Counted from the first letter of the stretch, positions 26,590-38,009 are shown. The stretch: DNA of 64,000 nt from Apostichopus japonicus (GCF_037975245.1 NC_092563.1:10441001-10505000); one strand, 5' to 3'. Numbers and translations: made by a program. The notes: generated from the sequence alone by a model not told the origin.

Positions 26590-27053
26590 CCGATCATTTC
26601 CAAGACATTTTGATGACATTTTGAAATAATGTTATCATAACATTTGCTATAAACGTTAACATAATATTTTCCAAACGTTTCGTCGGATATTTTATTAACG
26701 TTATATTAAAATATCAAGTAAACGTTTTGATCAAATGTTAGGTAAACGTTATATGAAAATATCAGGAAAATGTTTTGGTCAAATGTTATGAAAATGTCTT
26801 TAAAAGACGTTATAATAACGTAAAATATTGAGTCTTAGAAATAGCGGGAAAACGTTTTAAAATATTTCATCTAAACATCATGAAAACGTTATAAAAACGG
26901 TGTGATGATATTGGAACAAAACATTTTAAAACGTTTTCCCGCTATTTCTAAGACTCAACATTTAACGTTATTATAACGTTATTCCAAAACATTTTCATAC
27001 CGTTTGACCAAACGTTTTCCTGATATTTTTAAAACGTTATTGTGTTTGCTGGG
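26590..27053. repeat. Right subterminal hairpin of the 7.4-kb element
   Basis: About 26800-26870 (GAGTCTTAGAAATAGCGGGA, AACGTTTTAAAAT) is matched in inverse at about 26920-26985 (CCCGCTATTTCTAAGACTCA). This fold-back precedes the terminal GTGTTTGCTGGG. Similar AACGTT-rich sequence lies at the left end. Confidence 0.75.
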
Positions 27054-27700
27054 TAAACATTAAATTTCTTCAAAACGAATGTGCGGCTGAGTCTATAAAA
27101 ATGTTTTGCCTCATACAATCTTTCTCAAACTTTTACCATATGTTTAACAATTTATTAGCTACGTTTCCATAAAAAACTGGAGTGGTCCGGTCCTCACACT
27201 AGGAGTAATGAACCCCCAAAGTTACTCAATCTTATCATGTTCAACACAGTTTACACCGTTACCGGTATAAACATTAAATTTTCTTCAAAACGAATGTGCG
27301 GCTGAGTCTATAAAAATGTTTTGCCTCATACAATCTTTCTCAAACTTTCTACAGTTGTTTAACTACTCATTACCTATGTTCCCATGAAAAAACTGGAGTG
27401 GTCCGGTCCTCACACTAGGAGTAATGAACCCCCAAAGTTACTCAATCTTATCATGTTCAACACAGTTTACACCGTTACCGGTATAAACATTAAATTTTCT
27501 TCAAAACGAATGTGCGGCTGAGTCTTGTTTTGCCTCATACAATCTTTCTCAAACTTTCTACAGTTGTTTAACTACTCATTAGCTATGTTCCCATGAAAAA
27601 AACTGGAGTGGTCCGGTCCTCACACTAGGAGTAATATACCCCCAAAATACTCCATCTCATCATGTTCAACATATAGTTTACGATGTTACCGTTACCAACT
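27054..27700 (+). repeat. Satellite array continued beyond the insertion
   Basis: Begins TAAACATTAAATTTCTTC, the exact continuation of the monomer broken at 19611. About three monomers follow; the second-last has lost the TATAAAAA segment (GAGTCTTGTTTTGCC near 27520), and the last decays near 27660-27700 before a GATAGA/GAGA simple repeat. Confidence 0.95.
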
Positions 27701-28001
27701 AATTTATAGAATAGATAGAGAGATAGAAAGATAGAGAGAGAGAGGCGGTGGAAGAGAGATGGGGTACACCCCTCAGTCCAACAAGCTTTCAGTCCGACAA
27801 GTTTTCAGTCCTACAAGTTTTCAGTCCGAAAATAAAATACACGTTTTCAGTCCGAAAATGAAATACACGTTTTCAGTCCGAAAATGAGATACACGTTTTC
27901 AGTTGGGGAATGAAAGCAGTTTTAATGCCATAGTATCACCAATAAACGGTGACAGCCCGAGCTGATAGTAAAGAAATCGATTGAATCTTTCGTAATAAGT
28001 G

Positions 28002-28002
<1 letters not shown>

Positions 28003-28042
<40 letters not shown>
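28003..28042. repeat. (TA)n/(TTA)n microsatellite
   Basis: Pure TA dinucleotides, then ATT trinucleotides to about 28055, at the start of the Penelope unit next to its inverted arm. Confidence 0.95.
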
Positions 28043-28043
<1 letters not shown>

Positions 28044-28130
28044 ATTATTATTATTAGAGAAAACCAGAGAAATAAGATATGACTCATAATTGACAAATAA
28101 GGAGTAAGTTTTAGAAAATATATTGGAATT

Positions 28131-28156
28131 TTCGGTCCCCCTGGGACCTTCGTCAA
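28131..28156 (-). ncRNA. Hammerhead-ribozyme-like motif, mutated copy
   Basis: On the minus strand: TTGACGA, a stem (AGGTCCC / GGGACC), then GAAA. It matches the hammerhead core CTGANGA-stem II-GAAA except for the first base (T for C). Hammerheads in Penelope pseudo-LTRs are established knowledge; activity of this one is doubtful. Confidence 0.45.
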
Positions 28157-28296
28157 CAATACTTGGCAGTCGAATGAGAAGTACAAAATGTGACACAATG
28201 AAAGTATGACGCTAGATAAGTGTAAGTTGCAATGATGGAATTAAAACCAAATAAACCATGACTATACAGGAAGCGGATTAAGGAGCAAAGAACGGA

Positions 28297-29345
28297 TTAC
28301 ATATGCTTGTAGAACTGGTAGTTGTTAAGGGGTCCCAAGTCTTTGTTGAGGCCGGTGATGTGAGACTTAATACGAAAGATCCAATCGATTTCTTTATGTT
28401 TACGTTCAGTAGTTGATTTGAAGTTCGAGGCAATTAAAATACATTTTAGGTTTTTTAGAGAATGACCATGAAGATTGAAATGTTCGGACACTGGGAATCC
28501 TGCAAAATTATCACGAATAGATTTTTTGTGATTATTAAAACGTAAGCGGAATCGGGAGCCTGTTTCACCTACATAATTGCCCTCTTTGCAAAGTACACAA
28601 TAGAAAATGTAAATAACATTAATAGAATCACAAGAGAGGGAAGGGGGTCTAAGACTAAAGTCAACATTGGGAAACTTGACCACGGTGCCTGGGGTAATAT
28701 GGGGGCATATTTGGCATCTAGGTTTACCGCAAGGAAAATTGCCTGCGGAGGTGGAAACTGAGCGGGGAAGTCTGGAGGAAGTGAGAAGAAATTTATGGTT
28801 GGGGGGGTTGACGAAATGCTAGCATGGAGGGGTGGGGGTACCTTAAACGATTCTCCTACAGACTGATCGTCTTGAAATACAGCAAATTCCTGTTTGATGG
28901 AGCAAATGAAAGATTTGATGAGGGGGTTGTAACTGGTAACGAACGGAATGCGTGTGTTGGGACTTTTAGACTTGTATTTTAATAAGTCCTCACGGCTCAA
29001 CTTGTCGGCCCTGGAAATACCCTGTCTAATTAGGTGAAGGGGGTATCCTACGTTCAAGAAATAACCAGTTAATATGGATACCTGGTGTTTAAAATCACAT
29101 GGGTTGGAGCAAATGCGTTTAAGTCTAAGGCATTGGCTGTAAACAATAGAACTCTTGAGATTATGTGGGTGAAAACTATTAAAGTGTAAATACATATGAA
29201 TATCAGTGGGCTTATAATAGACCGAAGTGGTTAAGGAATTGCCATCCAACTTGACCAGAACATCTAGGAATGAAATTTGATGTTTGGAAACTTCGACAGA
29301 AAATTTAATGCTGTCATGAAAAGAATTAACATGATCAAAGAAAGA
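28297..29345 (-). pseudogene. Penelope RT C-terminus plus GIY-YIG endonuclease, frameshifted
   Basis: The upstream part reads [18 protein letters not shown] and [19 protein letters not shown], typical of the Penelope RT thumb region. A cysteine-rich linker ([13 protein letters not shown]) and the endonuclease follow: [28 protein letters not shown] and later the acidic residue in KEIDWIFRIKSH, then GLN. These two parts are in different frames; the break is best placed at the 7-C/G run at about 28801-28808. The stop is near 28297. The N-terminal RT motifs, including the YADD region, are missing. The adjacent long TATA-derived Tyr-Ile frame is microsatellite, not protein. Confidence 0.85.
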
Positions 29346-29482
<137 letters not shown>

Positions 29483-29532
29483 GACTCATAATTGACAAAT
29501 AAGGAGTAAAGTTTTAGAAAATATATTGCAAT

Positions 29533-29559
29533 TTTCGGTCCCCCTTGGACCTTCGTCAG
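29533..29559 (-). ncRNA. Hammerhead-ribozyme-like motif
   Basis: Minus strand reads CTGACGA, stem AGGTCC/GGGACC with a short loop, then GAAA, the full conserved core. It sits at the equivalent place in the second copy of the direct repeat. Helix I and III pairing were not modelled, so function is inferred. Confidence 0.55.
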
Positions 29560-30067
29560 CAATATTGTGAGTACAATGAAAAGTACAAAATGTAACTCAA
29601 TGAAAGTATGACGCTAGGTAAGTGTAAATTGCATTCATGGAATTACAACCAAATAAACCATGACTATACAGGAAGCGGATTAAGGAGCGAAAAACGGATT
29701 ACCTATGTTTGTAGAACTGATAGTTGGTAAGGGGTCCCAAGTCTTTGTTGAGGCCAGTGATGTGAGACTTAATACAAAAGATTCAATCGATTTCTTTACT
29801 ATCAGTTCGGGCTGCCACCGTTTGTCTCATTTTCGGACTGAAAACGTGTATTTCATTTTCGGACTGAAAACGGGTATTTTATTTTCGGACTGAAAACATG
29901 TATTTTATTTTCGAACTGAAAACAAACTCGTTTTTTGTCGGACTGAGAACGTGGATTTTATTTTCGGAGTGAAAACGTGTCAAACTGAAAACTCGTTTTT
30001 TTTTTCGGGCTAAAAACGTGTATATTATTTTCGGACTGAAAACGTGTCGGACTGACAACGTGTACCC

Positions 30068-31081
30068 TCTCTCAAATTAAAATTAACCCTTTTGCAACTT
30101 TTGCCGAAGTAGCAAAATTTAAGACGATTGCAAGACAAGCTGCATTGAATTGTAATAACAACAGTAAAATTACTACACCAGGCGTGACTTATTGAAGGGA
30201 TTTACGTTCAAAGCATCATCAACATTCTCATTTCATATACACATGTGTTCTTGCTTGTATTTCCTTCTACACGATATGTTTATTCATGGCAATCATCAGA
30301 ACTTCAATAGTATGTTTAGAGTAACATCTGCTAAACGTTTATCTCCGGACCACTTCATTCTCAAGAACAGAAGGACCGGTATTGAGGGAACATATCTGTT
30401 ATTGACTTTGGCGAATTAGCCTGGGAACTTGACTTTAATCGTACAAAGAAGTGAGGTGCGGTTTTAATTTCATGGTGTCCGTTCAAAATGTTGTTTAGGT
30501 GGTAAACTTGCACAATTAACAACGCTTCGTCACCTAATTAGTTACGTGTGCTTACTTACTGTGTGATATCCCGAAAAGTTTTTGGAAATGTTGCGCTGAA
30601 AAAATAAAGGCTAGTCTGTATTTTACTATCGGAAAGGGTGAATATAAAAACAAAGAGGTGAATTCATAACATTTGCTGTATCATTTACATATAGGATTCT
30701 TGGCTTGAATCTTTATCACTTTTGATAGACTCAGCCGCACATTCGTTTTTGGAAAAAATGTAGTTAGTATACCGGTAACTATGTAAACTACTGTATATTG
30801 AGCAAGATATGTAGGAGTAACTTCGGAGGGAAATTACTCAAAGTGTGCAACCGTTACACTATCACGTTGGCATAATTTAGAACTGTGTTCATTTTAATTG
30901 GGCCAACATGCCGTTTTTTAAACGCCATGATTATTCCGAAGAGGAAGTTTTGAATAGCATACAGGAAGGTAAGTGCAACGATATGTATTAAAACAATACT
31001 TAAAAGAATACCATTACAAGAAACAAAAAGTTTTTTTTTTACGAGTTCGTCCAGTTGAATTCCAATAGACTGTCCTGATTT
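30068..31081. other. Non-coding stretch with a diverged inverted satellite relic
   Basis: No gene supported; the frame at 30192-30419 has no recognised motif. At about 30722-30845 the sequence GACTCAGCCGCACATTCGTT, then TATACCGGTAACTATGTAAAC and TAGGAGTAAC, is a decayed reverse-strand copy of the satellite monomer in the right order. Confidence 0.6.
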
Positions 31082-31551
31082 TATGGAACGCGAAAAGGAC
31101 CACAACATATGATGATCAGTGGCGGATCCAGGATTTCGCCGAAGGGGGGGCCCAGATGGGAAATGCCTAATCGTCGTCCTGGGGGAGGGGTCTAAGGGGA
31201 GTGGGTGCCCCCCTCCCCTTTGGGAAAATTTCACAAAATATGGAGGTCCTCGGTGCAATCTGGTGCTACTTTTCGTGAAAGTTTGGAGTAAAATTTATTT
31301 CCAATAAATCATGTATTCATGGTTTGCCGGGCATATATTTGCAATTTCGAGCAATGAGCTGGGATTTACGTCTTTGGGGAGTAGGTGGTGATGCAAACTA
31401 CTTTTTACCAGGCTACTCCAGGCCATTTCATCTTGGATGCCCCCTTCCAGATGGAGACTATTGATGCAGTCAGAGTGCCCCTCTCACCTTCACTTTATCA
31501 GAATGATGGTGTACTCTTTTTGCAAATTTATTTTACAAAAAATTACACGCA

Positions 31552-32882
31552 CAGTGGCGTAGCTAGGATTTTTTGAGTGGGGGGGGGCCATGGGGGGCTG
31601 TTCTTTCTTGTGGGGGGCGGAGTTTACTATCTAAGCGGAGCGCCACCTTGGTTGGCGCGGAGCGTACAGAGAAAATTTGAGATTTCAGCACCCCCCAGAT
31701 CGCAGGAGATGGCACCTGTGAGGCAAAATAGCAACCAAAAAGATGTGCAACTTTGGTGACAGAAATGCAAAAAAAGTTTTTTCTCTTTCATGCTGACTGG
31801 CCTTGCCAACTCAGCCAGACTTTTAACTTGAGGGAAGTTGGCATCATTTGTCGTTTCAAGCTGTCAAGGCCTTTCTCCCAACTCAAACCCCTGTGGGCTA
31901 CCGGTAGATTTGCAGGATATGCCCACATGTGGACTTAAATAGCATTAGAGGAAGGGGGTGGAAGACTAACACGCATCGATGTTTCGGTAATGGTCCACAT
32001 TGATGGCTCGGTGCTTATTAGGCCATTTATTGGGTTTCTTGAGGCAGCTGTCATCAGAATCTGGCTTTTTGTGCCAATCGATAACCGATAACATGTATTG
32101 GTATGTAAATTTCTTCTTCCTATATCTAGCAACACTCTAAAAACAAATGAGTGGATTTCATTCCATTGGAGTGATCACTCGGCGCGCTTCAAATTAAAAG
32201 TAAAATTTAACTCTATTGGAGTTAACCCCTTACTCCTAATATGAGTGAATATAACTCTATTAGGAGTTAAGATTTACTCCAATGGAGTGGAAATTCACTC
32301 TTATACCGGAATGTGCTCAGTGATCACTCCCATGGAGTGAAATTCACCTATGTTTTTATCAGCACAGTACAGTGCATATCATCATAGACGTACGTACGTA
32401 CTACGTACGTTCGTATATCAGACGCACTCGATACCCACGATACGATACGGTCCTGGAGAAACTATTTCCAGTCATCATTTTTTAAGGCGATACAGTAGTG
32501 AGTATTGAACAGGCACAGCCGCATGTTTGCAGGAAATTCAGAATTCCCAATATTTTATATCTCTACCAGTAGTGAAAATCATGTTTCGACAGTTTCGTGG
32601 ACATAAAAAGTTGTTTTGTGGAATATTCAATGACATATCAGGGGCGGATGCAGGATTTGTGACAGGGGGGGGGGTCTGACTGGTCCAGCCGCGCCTGAAC
32701 GTAAGACTATCTAAGCGGAGCGCCATCATCGGTTGGCGCGGAGCGTACAAGAAATTTTGGGCTTTACAAACCCCCCAGATGGCCGGAAACGGCACTTCCC
32801 GAGTATTCTAAGCAGCATGTACCTAGCCTGAAAATATGGATCTCATGTCTGCAATTTCAGGCCCCCCGTAGCTACGCCACTA
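31552..32882. mobile_element. hAT-like non-autonomous element, CAGTGGCGTAGCTA ends
   Basis: Ends CAGTGGCGTAGCTAGG (left) and CGTAGCTACGCCACTA (right) are inverse. Flanks TACACGCA (31544-31551) and ATCACGCA (32883-32890) resemble an aged 8-bp duplication (6 of 8). Inside, TCTAAGCGGAGCGCCA...GTTGGCGCGGAGCGTACA appears twice (about 31631 and 32709), and a third GGGGCGGATGCAGGATTT-type end occurs at 32641, so still more copies are nested or chimeric. Confidence 0.6.
32151..32347. mobile_element. Small palindromic MITE
   Basis: GTGGATTTCATTCCATTGGA plus GTGATCACT at the left and the inverse AGTGATCACTCCCATGGAGT plus GAAATTCAC at the right pair over about 29 bp with three mismatches. Inner copies of ACTCYATTGGAGTTAA are also inverted. 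It could fold as one hairpin. Confidence 0.7.
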
Positions 32883-33093
32883 ATCACGCATGGGGCACTT
32901 TCCCTCGAACGCGGTAAAAAAAAAAAAAAAAAAAAAAATCAGGATTTTCAAAAAGGGGGGGCCCGGGCCCCCCGGGCCCCCCCCCCTGGATCCGCCCCTG
33001 ATGATGTTAATGATGATCTCATTTTGTACGATCATGTACTGAAAACTTACGATCACGTACTAGAAATACACGATCATGTACTAAAAATGCCTA

Positions 33094-34037
33094 CCAGTCA
33101 AAACGTCCCTTTACCAAAACGTCCCCGCTTTTGGTCAAAACGTCCCCGTTGGTCAAAACGTCCCCGTCTATCACATTCATTCACAATTGTGAATATATAT
33201 TAATTTTAAGTTATAATTAATTAATCAAGGACTATATCGGAAAAAAAGTACTCGGAAATAGCAAAAACAAAGGGACACCGAATAAAACCGGGGGAACATC
33301 GTGTATATGTTCATTCCAAAAGTAAAAAAAAACTCATAACCTCTTGTATTCCCTTCCCTTTTATTATCTTATTTTGTTATTTTCAAATAATATTACAAAG
33401 TAACAGTATTAAATATCATTATAATTAGGGAGGGCAGAGACGGGAGAGGGCGCTGGGGGCTTTAGCCGTAGTCCCCCTTCTAGACCATCCAAAAATAAGA
33501 AGGCAGAATAAATTCTGGAAAAGGGTAGAAAAATAGGCCAAGAATCACGAAAATCAAAAATATAAAGTGTCTTCAGAAAAAAAAAAGTAGACGTATGTGC
33601 TGTAGAAAAATATAAATTACTTTCATCCAGCTCGTCTCGCATATTCCAAAAGAAACTTGTTGTACATTAAAAAAAAGTTTTATTCCCTTCCCTCAATATC
33701 GTATATATTTATTCGGAAACCAACTTGTGTTTAAAAAAATCCTATTACACTACAGCCCTCTTGCATTCCCTTTTCTATTTATATTATCTTACCAAAGAAA
33801 ATTATACTCAAAATTTTTTTTTCTGCACTCATACCCGGCACTTCCCACTCCTAAATACTGTGTTTTCAACCTAAACTATACTTATCCTTACTCTTCGATT
33901 TAAACTAGAAACATCCACTCTTGCATTCCAACTGATTATAAAAGCGGGGACGTTTTGACTCACGGGGACGTTTTGACTGCGGGACGTGTTGGTCTTAAAA
34001 AAGCGGGGACGTTTTGGTGAAGGGACGTTTTGACTGG
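33094..34037. mobile_element. Element with CAAAACGTCCCCG-repeat inverted ends
   Basis: Left CCAGTCAAAACGTCCCTTTA then ACCAAAACGTCCCCGCTTTT; right end is the inverse with one mismatch in the first 38 bp. Further TCAAAACGTCCCCG copies lie inside each end. The interior (33180-33930) is AT-rich without a gene. Flanking TA is seen on both sides but one base out of register on the right, so the duplication is not certain. Confidence 0.75.
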
Positions 34038-34580
34038 ATACTCTAAAGCAAAATTTACGATCATGTACCAAACATATACGATCATGTACTAAAAGTATAC
34101 GATCATGTTCTAAACATATACGATCATGTACTAAAAACGTACGATGTACATCAAAACAAATACGATCATGTACTAATAATGTTATGTTCAAAAAAACGTG
34201 GCGTCTGTATACGCGTATGTATATTTATATGTAGCGTATGCATACGAGTATGAATATTCAGTGTAAACTCATTAAGAACCATTAGGGGCGGGGCTTCGGT
34301 ATCAACTTTGATATTCCTAGGGACACTTATATATGGATATTCATACGCGTATTCAAACGACAATAATGAATATTCATTCGCCACTTTTTTGTCACTTGCG
34401 CTTTTTCATCTTCATTATCACAAGTTTTCGGTACATGATCGTATATGTTTTGATGTACATCTTACGTTTTTAGTACAGCATCGCATTTTTTTATGTACAT
34501 CTTAGTTTTTTAGTACATCATCGTATATGTTTAGTACATGAACGTAACTTTTTTAGTACATGAACGTATAAAATTAGATC
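34038..34580. repeat. ACGATCATGTACTAAAA minisatellite arms
   Basis: Copies of TACGATCATGTACTAAA run forward from about 34057 to 34180 and inverted (TTTAGTACATGATCGTA-like) from about 34430 to 34575. Matching forward copies lie at 33027-33090 before the nested element. These are the internal repeats of the 31082-34632 element. Between them, 34190-34420, are TACGCGTAT/CATACGAGTA-type short inverted repeats. Confidence 0.7.
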
Positions 34581-35116
34581 ATCATTTACATCATCATATG
34601 TTGTGGACTTGTGGTCCTTTTCGCGTTCCATATTATTTTGCATTTCCCAAGTTGTTGACGGCAGTCATCCCGGCTTGGTTCCACTATTCATACTTCAAAA
34701 TAACTTAAAGAGGATTACGCCTACCATATACTACATGTACCGTACGTCGTCTGCTAGATATTAGGGCTGTGAGTTTTCGTTTAAAGAGGTTATGAAATGA
34801 AAAAAAAATTCTTTATCATCGTATTCTGTACACTCGTAGCTTTCTAATGATACCCAATTTGTGTCAAACGAAGCTTGCATTCTCGAGGAATAAACGATCA
34901 AAAATTCGAGGGTAATAAAAACTTTCTAAAAATTGTTGTATTTACGGTAACGCGGCGTGACGTCAGTCGAGGAACTCAGCTCACTTCCGAGACGCTATGT
35001 TTACATTCTTAAACGTCTGAGAACACACACCATTACACTGTTGCAGTGCTCCGTAGTAATTGAGATTTGGTGTTTGGAGTTTGTTTTTACGTAAATTTAT
35101 CTCGTAAATGTTAAAA

Positions 35117-35250
35117 ATGCCGAGCCGATATGTGGTATCAGGTTGCTCCACCACAAGTTAAGACGGATTTCTACTGCAAGCTTTTCCAAAAGATGACAAA
35201 ATCGAAGAATTTGAACACGACTCGCTCAAAACACTACACATACACAACGT
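35117..35250 (+). pseudogene. THAP zinc-finger N-terminal exon relic
   Basis: From the ATG at 35117 the frame reads MPSRYVVSGCSTTS, a stop (TAA, 35159-35161), then DGFLLQAFPKDDKIEEFEH. This follows the THAP start pattern (Cys-x4-Cys, then a ..F.FPKD.. segment). The usual first cysteine is Tyr (TAT, one change from TGT). With the stop, it cannot make a DNA-binding THAP domain. Any downstream exons appear lost. Confidence 0.6.
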
Positions 35251-35693
35251 TACGAGTGCCTGTAGGCCTATACTGTTGCCAAATTACTTGTTATGACCAT
35301 AGCCTAGGCCTCCTTGATACAGCAAATGACGATTTTTTTTATGGTTACCTAATATTTCGCACAAATTTTAAAGCCAGTTGGTTTAAGAACAATCAATACT
35401 AGATCTGCAAGTTTTCTTTTCTGGTAAAACTGGCGTTGTGTTGTGATTTTACGTAACAGTTGGATGATACAATTACACTGGCTAGCCTGTTATACAACGT
35501 CTATTAGTTAGGTCTAGACCCATGTTACCACTACTAGTACTATAGGGTTGCAATGTACAGAATGTCACATTTTCCTTGCACTGTAAGACACAAAATTCTA
35601 GAAGCTTCGCTACGAGGTTAAGTAGCAGGATCATCGACATTCGAGATAATTTAAATCATATGATGGTCTTAATAACGGTGGTTTTGTTTATGC

Positions 35694-35954
35694 TCAACCG
35701 ACCAGTTTCGGTTCAGGGTCGTCCAACCGTTCTGCTCGGGGACTTTGATCGGCAGCGACGCGTCTCGGCCACCTGATCGTTTTACAATTCTTCTGCAAGG
35801 GGCTCAATTGATAGGGAAAAACACCGATATTATCTTCATCACCCTCGAAAACTATTTCCTCCTCTTCTTCCTCAAGAAAATAATTTTCGTCAAAGCTTAC
35901 GAATGTCCTGAGAGATTTCCTCTGAATCGGAAGATTCGGGAGAGACATTTTCAA
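35694..35954 (-). pseudogene. Possible acidic exon relic on the minus strand
   Basis: An open frame reading ENYFLEEEEEEIVFEGDED then GVFPYQLSPLQ. The acidic run plus an FPYxLxP-like segment loosely recalls an N-terminal motif of P2X7-C-terminus-like proteins of invertebrates, but the resemblance is weak and no partner exon was found. It could be chance. It lies inside the TTAA-flanked element. Confidence 0.2.
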
Positions 35955-36632
35955 TTGATGAGAAGAGTGTTGTGGTTACATGTAGTAAACTGTGTAACGC
36001 CGTATCGGTAAATAGCGGGGAGTCGGCTTTGGCTGAAATGGTTCCTTTGATGACGTCAGATGAACTGCGGTGGGCAGCTTTGCTTTTTTTTACGAGTGGC
36101 AGCTCGAGAGGTCTCTGGGGAATACTTTGACAGCGAATTTCTGGCGTTTGAAGCCGTATTTACGGAAAGTTGTGCATGGATGGTGTTGTAGTAATGTAGA
36201 TAAACCATTCTAAGACATGAAAATTTTTCATTTCATAACCTCTTTAAAGACCTAAACGTTTAACGGCCGATTTTACGTTTAAACGTTCGCGAAAATCTGC
36301 AAAATGTCGAAACACAAAGATCCTTCAACAGAAGTGATATAACTTTATTTTTAAAGCATAATTATAATTAGTCTGTTTTACCCAAGTTATAAGTGTAATA
36401 AAAAAATAACTTCTTTTCATATACATCCCGATTGTTCATTAAATTTTGTATCTTTCCATGACAACTCCCTGATTATACGATGTTATACGTTTCTGTACGC
36501 AACTTTCTACGCGGCTTAGGGCTTCGCTTTAGTGCCCCTGAAGAGGGATTATACGCGCGTAAAGACGTACAATCTCGTATGATCTGTGAACGTAGGGTGT
36601 TCGCAGCCGCGTTACATAGCAGAGCTTCTATG

Positions 36633-37694
36633 CATAGGCGGCGATTGGGAGGGGGGGGGGGGGACATGTCCCCCCAATATTTTTGGTGGGGGATATAGTA
36701 TCTAATATCCCCCCAATATTTGGTGGCATAGTTTTTGTGTGTGGCTATAAATAAAAAATAATGCGAGAGATTATTTATCCAAATCATATTTGGCGGCGGC
36801 TAAAACTTCATCCAACACATGCTGCATGAGGTAAATGACTCTTCGTGGTCGTTTCTGTGATCTGTGACCAGATAGCATGTTGTCACTCATGTTTATTATC
36901 ATAATGTCTGTACATCTCTTGTGTTTGAGTGTAAGAACAATCCTATATATGATCCACATCGATATGGGTTCACTGGGTGTCCATTTGGCCTGTTTCCTAC
37001 AAGATTTCTAACCGCAGGTTTGTAGCCAGGGGGGCGAAGGGGGGGGGGGACCGCCCCACCCTCAAGCATATTTTTTGTATTTTCTTTATGAAATTGAAGT
37101 TTTATAGTAGCCGTTATAAGAGGTTTTAATATTTGTACACAAATAAATCGACTGTGTCTGAATTCCCTGACCAACATTCTTCATCATACTTCCCTCTACT
37201 CGTGCAATTTTGACTGGTTCGTGAGGGGTTGAAGGGGATTTTGCTATATTGGTTGTCCGTAGATGAAATTTTGTGCAACATTATGGGTATGTTTTGAAGT
37301 GAATTTATTATTCAAATTCTGAACAAATAAAAACAAACTAAAACCTTGAAAAGTGGGGCTTACGGGTATGGTGGGCCATTACGTATTACTACCTACAAAT
37401 GCAATGATCCACAGGAGATGCGATGATGTGTGACTGGTGACAATCTTGAAAAAGGTTATGGTTAAAAAAAAATATTGGGAAAAACTTGGTTCTCAGGCAA
37501 AAGTGTACATCTGGTTGGTCATTTTCAAGCCCGAGAAGTGCCTTTTCCGGTGATCTGGGGGGCTATCGAAACCAGAAATTTCTTGTACGCTGATAGTAAT
37601 TCGCGCCTCTCGGTTTAGAAAATCCTACGCGCCTGCGCACAAGCAAATGCCCCCCCCCTCCCCCAACAATATTTGCAACAAATCGCTGCCCCTG
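36633..37694. mobile_element. hAT-like non-autonomous element with G-rich interior
   Basis: Ends CATAGGCGGCGATT and inverse AATCGCTGCCCCTG match at 11 of 14. Flanks CTTCTATG (36625-36632) and TTTCTATG (37695-37702) match at 7 of 8. Poly-G (36649-36662) and poly-C (37651-37671) tracts lie inside the ends. The interior includes CTGGGGGGCT...AATTTCTTGTACGCTGAT (37555-37593), an inverted relative of sequence at about 32740-32780. No gene seen. Confidence 0.6.
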
Positions 37695-38009
37695 TTTCTA
37701 TGGGATAGAATAAACTGTGATGAAGGAAAGAGTCGGTAAACTCAGAATCGCACCAAGCCCAATTATATGACTTTCCAAAATATTCAACCACAGAGTTAGC
37801 ATATACTTAGGCCGATAAGAATAAGAGTCACAAAGAAAACAGCGCTACAAGGAGCACAAACGATCGATACAATCAGTGCAACAACTTTAGCAAGGAAACT
37901 ATATTAATTACGACAATGTGCCCCAATTTGTTACTATTTATACGAGTTCCTCCCGTTATGCATTAAGTTGAATGAAGGTAACAATCTATGAGGACTAGGT
38001 AGTCTAGGT

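Larger units (their letters stand above)
19612..27053. mobile_element. 7.4-kb inserted element with CCCAGCAAACACA inverted ends and TA duplication
   Basis: Left end CCCAGCAAACACATAAC; right end is its inverse, ...TTGTGTTTGCTGGG, identical over 13 bp. It is flanked by TA on both sides (19610-19611 and 27054-27055). Neighbouring satellite monomers give the empty site CCGGTATAAACATT, so the junction is exact. Both ends are rich in AACGTT/AACATTTT stretches. The superfamily is not certain: a TA target fits Tc1/mariner-like and some other DNA transposons. No transposase catalytic core was recognised inside, so it may be non-autonomous, a composite, or carry captured host DNA. Confidence 0.85.
31117..33000. 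mobile_element. hAT-like non-autonomous element, CAGTGGCGGATCCAGG ends
   Basis: Inverted ends CAGTGGCGGATCCAGG and CCTGGATCCGCCCCTG match at 15 of 16 positions. Flanks ATGATGAT (31109-31116) and ATGATGTT (33001-33008) give an 8-bp target duplication with one mismatch, as for hAT elements. G-rich and C-rich tracts lie just inside both ends. No transposase seen. It contains a second element, 31552-32882. Confidence 0.75.
31082..34632. mobile_element. TA-flanked element with long inverted ends, host of a nest
   Basis: Left TGGAACGCGAAAAGGACCAC (from 31084) matches the inverse right end GGTCCTTTTCGCGTTCCA (to 34630), with TA outside each. When the element at 31117-33000 is removed, pairing continues through ACAACATATGATGATG and AATGATGATCT into ACGATCATGTACTAAAA repeats on both sides. 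The right arm has a small internal duplication (GTGGACTTGTGG). No coding capacity seen. Confidence 0.75.
34785..36243. mobile_element. TTAA-flanked element, Kolobok-like, with THAP relic
   Basis: Ends AGAGGTTATGAAATGAAAAA and the inverse, ...TTTTTCATTTCATAACCTCT, pair over 20 bp. TTAA lies directly outside both (34781-34784 and 36244-36247). TTAA targets occur in Kolobok and piggyBac; a THAP-type N-terminus (35117 onward) favours Kolobok, whose transposases are known to carry THAP domains. Too short for a full transposase, so internally deleted. Confidence 0.7.

Noticed and set aside
955-27700. CRISPR-like array
   Set aside because: Period of 215 bp with no short repeat-spacer alternation, and the sequence is eukaryotic.
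31119-31809. Small Gly/Pro-rich frames on both strands
   Set aside because: They arise from G- and C-homopolymer tracts inside hAT-like repeats.
35130-35402. Frame starting MWYQVAPPQ
   Set aside because: It is the alternate frame of the THAP relic that begins at the ATG at 35117.
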